DNA of 7,909 nucleotides from Maribacter sp. (GTDB lineage: Bacteria > Bacteroidota > Bacteroidia > Flavobacteriales > Flavobacteriaceae), in assembly GCA_013001935.1 (NCBI GenBank), contig JABDKZ010000014.1, positions 1 through 7,909 on the forward strand, in the 5' to 3' direction. Shown here one piece after another: positions 5,049 to 7,909 of this stretch. The notes below the pieces were generated by a model. That model made no database searches and had not been told where the DNA came from. It saw nothing but the letters and a program-made list of their open reading frames with translations. The number at the start of each line of letters is the position of its first letter. Positions within the stretch are counted from its first letter, which is position 1. A program made the translations under genes and the position numbers.

Positions 5049-6839
5049 ATGCCTCAATTATCCTTAAAAATTCAAATAAGTGCATTACCCAATAGTCCCG
5101 GTGTGTATCAGTTTTATGATGCGGATGATAAGATATTATATGTAGGTAAGGCAAAAAACATCAAGAAAAGGGTTTCCTCATATTTTAATAAGAACCATGA
5201 ATATGGAAAAACCCGCATTCTGGTAAAAAAGATCCGTAGCATTAAGCATATAGTGGTTACAACAGAGTCTGATGCACTTTTGTTGGAAAACAATCTTATT
5301 AAAAAGTATAGGCCGCGATATAATGTTTTACTGAAAGATGACAAATCATATCCATGGATATGTATAAAAAATGAGCGTTTTCCTAGAATATTCCCTACGC
5401 GTAAATTAATCAAGGACGGTTCTGAATATTTTGGACCCTATACCAGCATGTATACGGTTAAGACCTTGTTGGAATTGATTAGGAATATTTATCCTTTGCG
5501 AACTTGTAATTATGATTTGTCTAAGGAAAAGATTGAGGCTGGAAAATATAAATTGTGTCTTGAATATCATTTGGGGAATTGTTTAGGCCCTTGTGAAGGG
5601 TTACAAAGTAGTGAGGATTACGATAAACAAGTTACTGAGATAAGAAATATAATCAAGGGTAATTTTAAATCTTCGTTGCAGTCTTTCAAAGACCGAATGA
5701 AATTGCTGGCCAGTGAATTGCATTATGAAGAGGCACAGCAAATCAAGGAAAAGATTGATGTTCTTGAAAATTATCAGTCTAAAACGACCATTGTAAACCC
5801 AAAGATCAATAATGTAGACGTGTTTTCTATTATTGCGGACGATGCGTTTGCTTATGTTAACTTTTTACAACTTTCACATGGTTCTATCATTAGGTCACAT
5901 ACCATGGAAATCAAAAAGAAGTTAGATGAAAAAGACGAGGAATTATTGCAGTTGGCCATTTTTGAATTAAGACAACGATTCAATTCAGAGTCAAAGGAAA
6001 TTTACCTACCCTTTAAGGTTGTTGTTGAGCCACATTTAAAAATTACCATTCCCAAATTGGGTGATAAGCGCAAAATCTTGGATCTTTCTATTCGGAATGC
6101 GAAATATTTTAGACAGGAAAGGTTTAATCAAATCAAGATAATAGACCCCGAGCGTCATACCAACCGAATCATGGCTCAAATGCAAAAAGACCTTCGATTA
6201 CAGGGTGAACCAAGGCATATTGAGTGCTTTGACAATAGTAATATTCAAGGAAGTAATCCGGTGGCCGCATGCGTTGTTTTCAAGAACGGAAAGCCAGCAA
6301 AAAAAGAATATCGTCATTACAATATAAAAACGGTCACAGGTCCCGATGACTTTGCATCAATGGAAGAAGTAGTTTTTCGCCGCTACAAAAGATTGCTAAA
6401 TGAAGAGCAACCTTTACCGCAATTAATCGTTATTGATGGAGGGAAGGGACAATTATCATCGGCTTTAAAAAGTTTGGATATCTTAGGGTTAAGAGGAAAA
6501 ATCGCAATTGTCGGTATTGCCAAAAGATTGGAGGAGATTTATTTCCCTGAAGATCCCATACCCCTATATTTGGATAAGAAATCAGAAAGTTTAAAAATTA
6601 TACAACAACTTAGGAATGAGGCCCACCGTTTTGGTATTACCTTACACAGAAACAAAAGAAGCAAGGCCGCTATAAATTCGGTATTGGAAGGTATTGATGG
6701 GGTAGGTGAGAAAACGGCAAGAGATCTATTGAAAAAATTCAAATCGGTTAAACGGATCAAAGAAGCTTCAGTAGAAAATCTGACTATGGTAGTTGGCGCT
6801 GCCAAAGCAAAAAAAATATTTGAAACATTTCATCAATAA
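5049..6839 (+). CDS. uvrC: UvrABC excinuclease subunit C
   Basis: Dual-incision nuclease of nucleotide excision repair: after UvrA/UvrB load on a lesion, UvrC cuts 3' then 5' of it. The 596 residues match the family. Domains in order: GIY-YIG nuclease (about 11-96), with GVY at 18-20, YVG at 31-33, R41 and E80 as likely catalytic residues; four cysteines C153, C170, C178 and C182 in the spacing of the UvrC iron-sulfur cluster; UVR motif binding UvrB (about 206-241, LHYEEAQQIKEKI); RNase H-like 5' nuclease with D395 (FDNSN), D433/434, D463 (IDGGKGQ) and H526; and C-terminal helix-hairpin-helix DNA binding (about 543-596). No key residue is missing. I prefer the ATG at 5049 over an in-frame TTG at 4986, because it gives the usual short lead into LPNSPGVY and the TTG falls inside a palindrome. 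The next gene starts 18 bases downstream, so the two are probably co-transcribed. Confidence 0.97.
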   Translation: MPQLSLKIQISALPNSPGVYQFYDADDKILYVGKAKNIKKRVSSYFNKNHEYGKTRILVKKIRSIKHIVVTTESDALLLENNLIKKYRPRYNVLLKDDKSYPWICIKNERFPRIFPTRKLIKDGSEYFGPYTSMYTVKTLLELIRNIYPLRTCNYDLSKEKIEAGKYKLCLEYHLGNCLGPCEGLQSSEDYDKQVTEIRNIIKGNFKSSLQSFKDRMKLLASELHYEEAQQIKEKIDVLENYQSKTTIVNPKINNVDVFSIIADDAFAYVNFLQLSHGSIIRSHTMEIKKKLDEKDEELLQLAIFELRQRFNSESKEIYLPFKVVVEPHLKITIPKLGDKRKILDLSIRNAKYFRQERFNQIKIIDPERHTNRIMAQMQKDLRLQGEPRHIECFDNSNIQGSNPVAACVVFKNGKPAKKEYRHYNIKTVTGPDDFASMEEVVFRRYKRLLNEEQPLPQLIVIDGGKGQLSSALKSLDILGLRGKIAIVGIAKRLEEIYFPEDPIPLYLDKKSESLKIIQQLRNEAHRFGITLHRNKRSKAAINSVLEGIDGVGEKTARDLLKKFKSVKRIKEASVENLTMVVGAAKAKKIFETFHQ

Positions 6840-6857
6840 TAGCGACGTATTGTCATA

Positions 6858-7909
6858 ATGAAAACAATAGCGACCATACTTTTACTGGTATTCTTCTTGG
6901 TTCAGACCCAAGCCCAGCATCAAGAACCCAAAGAAGAGGCCAAAGTAGGCCTGGTTCTGAGTGGTGGCGGTGCTAAAGGCTTGGCGCATATAGGAGCCTT
7001 AAAAGTTATTGAAGAGGCTGGGGTGAAAATAGATTATATTGGGGGCACTAGCATGGGCGCTATTGTTGGGGCCCTATATGCCTCAGGATATTCCGCAGCC
7101 CAACTCGATTCAATCTTCAGGAATATTGATTTTAATGGGTTAATAAGCGATAACCTACCGCGAGGTGTAAAAACCTTTTATGAAAAAGAGGATTCAGAAA
7201 GGTATGCGGTAAAACTACCTTTTGATAATTTCAAGATTACCATACCTCAGAGTTATTCTGGTGGTCAGAACATTTACCACGAACTGGTAAAACATTTGTA
7301 CCAAGTAAAAGATGTAAACGATTTTAGTAAACTGCCCATTCCGTTTTTATGTATAGCGACTAACGTAGAGACCGGTGAACAAGTTAATCTTGAGAATGGA
7401 TATTTGCCTGAGGCCATTATGGCGAGTGGAACCTTGCCTTCTCTTTTTGAGCCTTTTACTATTGAGGGCAAAGTTCTGATTGACGGGGGAGTGGTTAATA
7501 ATTACCCGATTGAGGAAGTAAAAAAAATGGGTGCGGATATCATTATTGGAGTCGATGTACAGCATGGGCTAAGAGATAGGAGCGACCTGCTTACCGCCAC
7601 AGAGATACTATTGCAGATTAATAATTTTCGGACTGCTGAGGACATGATTGAAAAATCAGCGCAAACGGATATTTATATTAAGCCCGATATGGCCAATTAT
7701 TCTGTGATGGATTTTGACTTGAATGATGAAATCATCAAGAATGGTGAAAATACGGCAAGGGATAAGATTACTGAATTAAAGAGAATTGCCGATAAGCAAA
7801 ACCAGACTTTAATGCCCAAGGCCCCTATTCATCCTGTCGATACTTTGTTGGTCGATAGACTTATTCTAAAAGGAGATAACGACAGTTATTCACGGGGCTA
7901 TGTTAAGGG
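6858..7909 (+). CDS. Secreted patatin-like phospholipase, probable barrel-linked type (3'-truncated by window edge)
   Basis: The frame is open from ATG 6858 to the window end, 350 residues visible. A signal peptide (1-20, hydrophobic core about 4-14, cleavage after QAQ) precedes a complete patatin domain of about 29-235: oxyanion-hole loop SGGGAKG (35-41), nucleophile elbow GTSMG with Ser65, and DGG with catalytic Asp209. Patatins are Ser-Asp lipid acyl hydrolases acting on phospholipids. After a helical linker (about 245-317) the last visible residues, DTLLVDRLILKGDNDSYS (328-345) and onward, look like the first strand and turn of a POTRA domain. Bacteroidetes proteins with this order are usually about 700-750 residues and end in a BamA/TamA-like outer-membrane barrel, resembling PlpD (type Vd secretion). 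The POTRA reading is by eye and the barrel lies outside the window, so that part is inference. An RssA-like cytoplasmic patatin is disfavoured by the signal peptide. Confidence 0.93.
   Translation, partial: MKTIATILLLVFFLVQTQAQHQEPKEEAKVGLVLSGGGAKGLAHIGALKVIEEAGVKIDYIGGTSMGAIVGALYASGYSAAQLDSIFRNIDFNGLISDNLPRGVKTFYEKEDSERYAVKLPFDNFKITIPQSYSGGQNIYHELVKHLYQVKDVNDFSKLPIPFLCIATNVETGEQVNLENGYLPEAIMASGTLPSLFEPFTIEGKVLIDGGVVNNYPIEEVKKMGADIIIGVDVQHGLRDRSDLLTATEILLQINNFRTAEDMIEKSAQTDIYIKPDMANYSVMDFDLNDEIIKNGENTARDKITELKRIADKQNQTLMPKAPIHPVDTLLVDRLILKGDNDSYSRGYVK

Overview
The window looks like chromosomal DNA from the phylum Bacteroidetes, most likely a marine Flavobacteriaceae member. The evidence is AT-rich composition, few Shine-Dalgarno sequences, a eukaryote-type isoleucyl-tRNA synthetase, a DksA/TraR-type protein with the degenerate zinc finger typical of this group, a long LspA with internal insertions, and a GGGAKG/GTSMG patatin that appears to run into a POTRA/barrel region. 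No mobile element, CRISPR array, tRNA, rRNA or phage gene was seen. This is an ordinary housekeeping stretch, and I did not find a convincing new system in it.

Layout. Bases 1-2178 hold the 3' two thirds or so of ileS (start outside the window). Four bases later comes a DksA/TraR-family regulator gene (2183-2566), closed by a clear intrinsic terminator (2571-2593). Only ten bases after the terminator T-run, a small exported beta-rich protein of unknown function begins (2604-3227). It is followed by lspA, the lipoprotein signal peptidase (3261-3914). On the opposite strand, tail to tail and sharing a TTAA with the lspA stop, is a 5-formyltetrahydrofolate cyclo-ligase gene (3911-4468, minus). 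Next is a 580-base divergent non-coding region (4469-5048) with a 12-bp direct repeat at an exact 21-bp period, phased A-tracts and a 12-bp palindrome. Then come uvrC (5049-6839) and, 18 bases on, the start of a secreted patatin-like phospholipase gene that runs off the right edge (6858-7909).

How the genes fit together. ileS, the DksA-like gene, the exported protein and lspA point the same way and may form one transcription unit split by the internal terminator: translation, stringent-type transcription control, envelope and lipoprotein maturation. uvrC and the patatin gene form a second, probably co-transcribed pair (nucleotide excision repair and outer-membrane lipolysis), with no obvious functional link. 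Regulation of uvrC and the folate gene must come from the shared 580-base region, the least explained part of the window.
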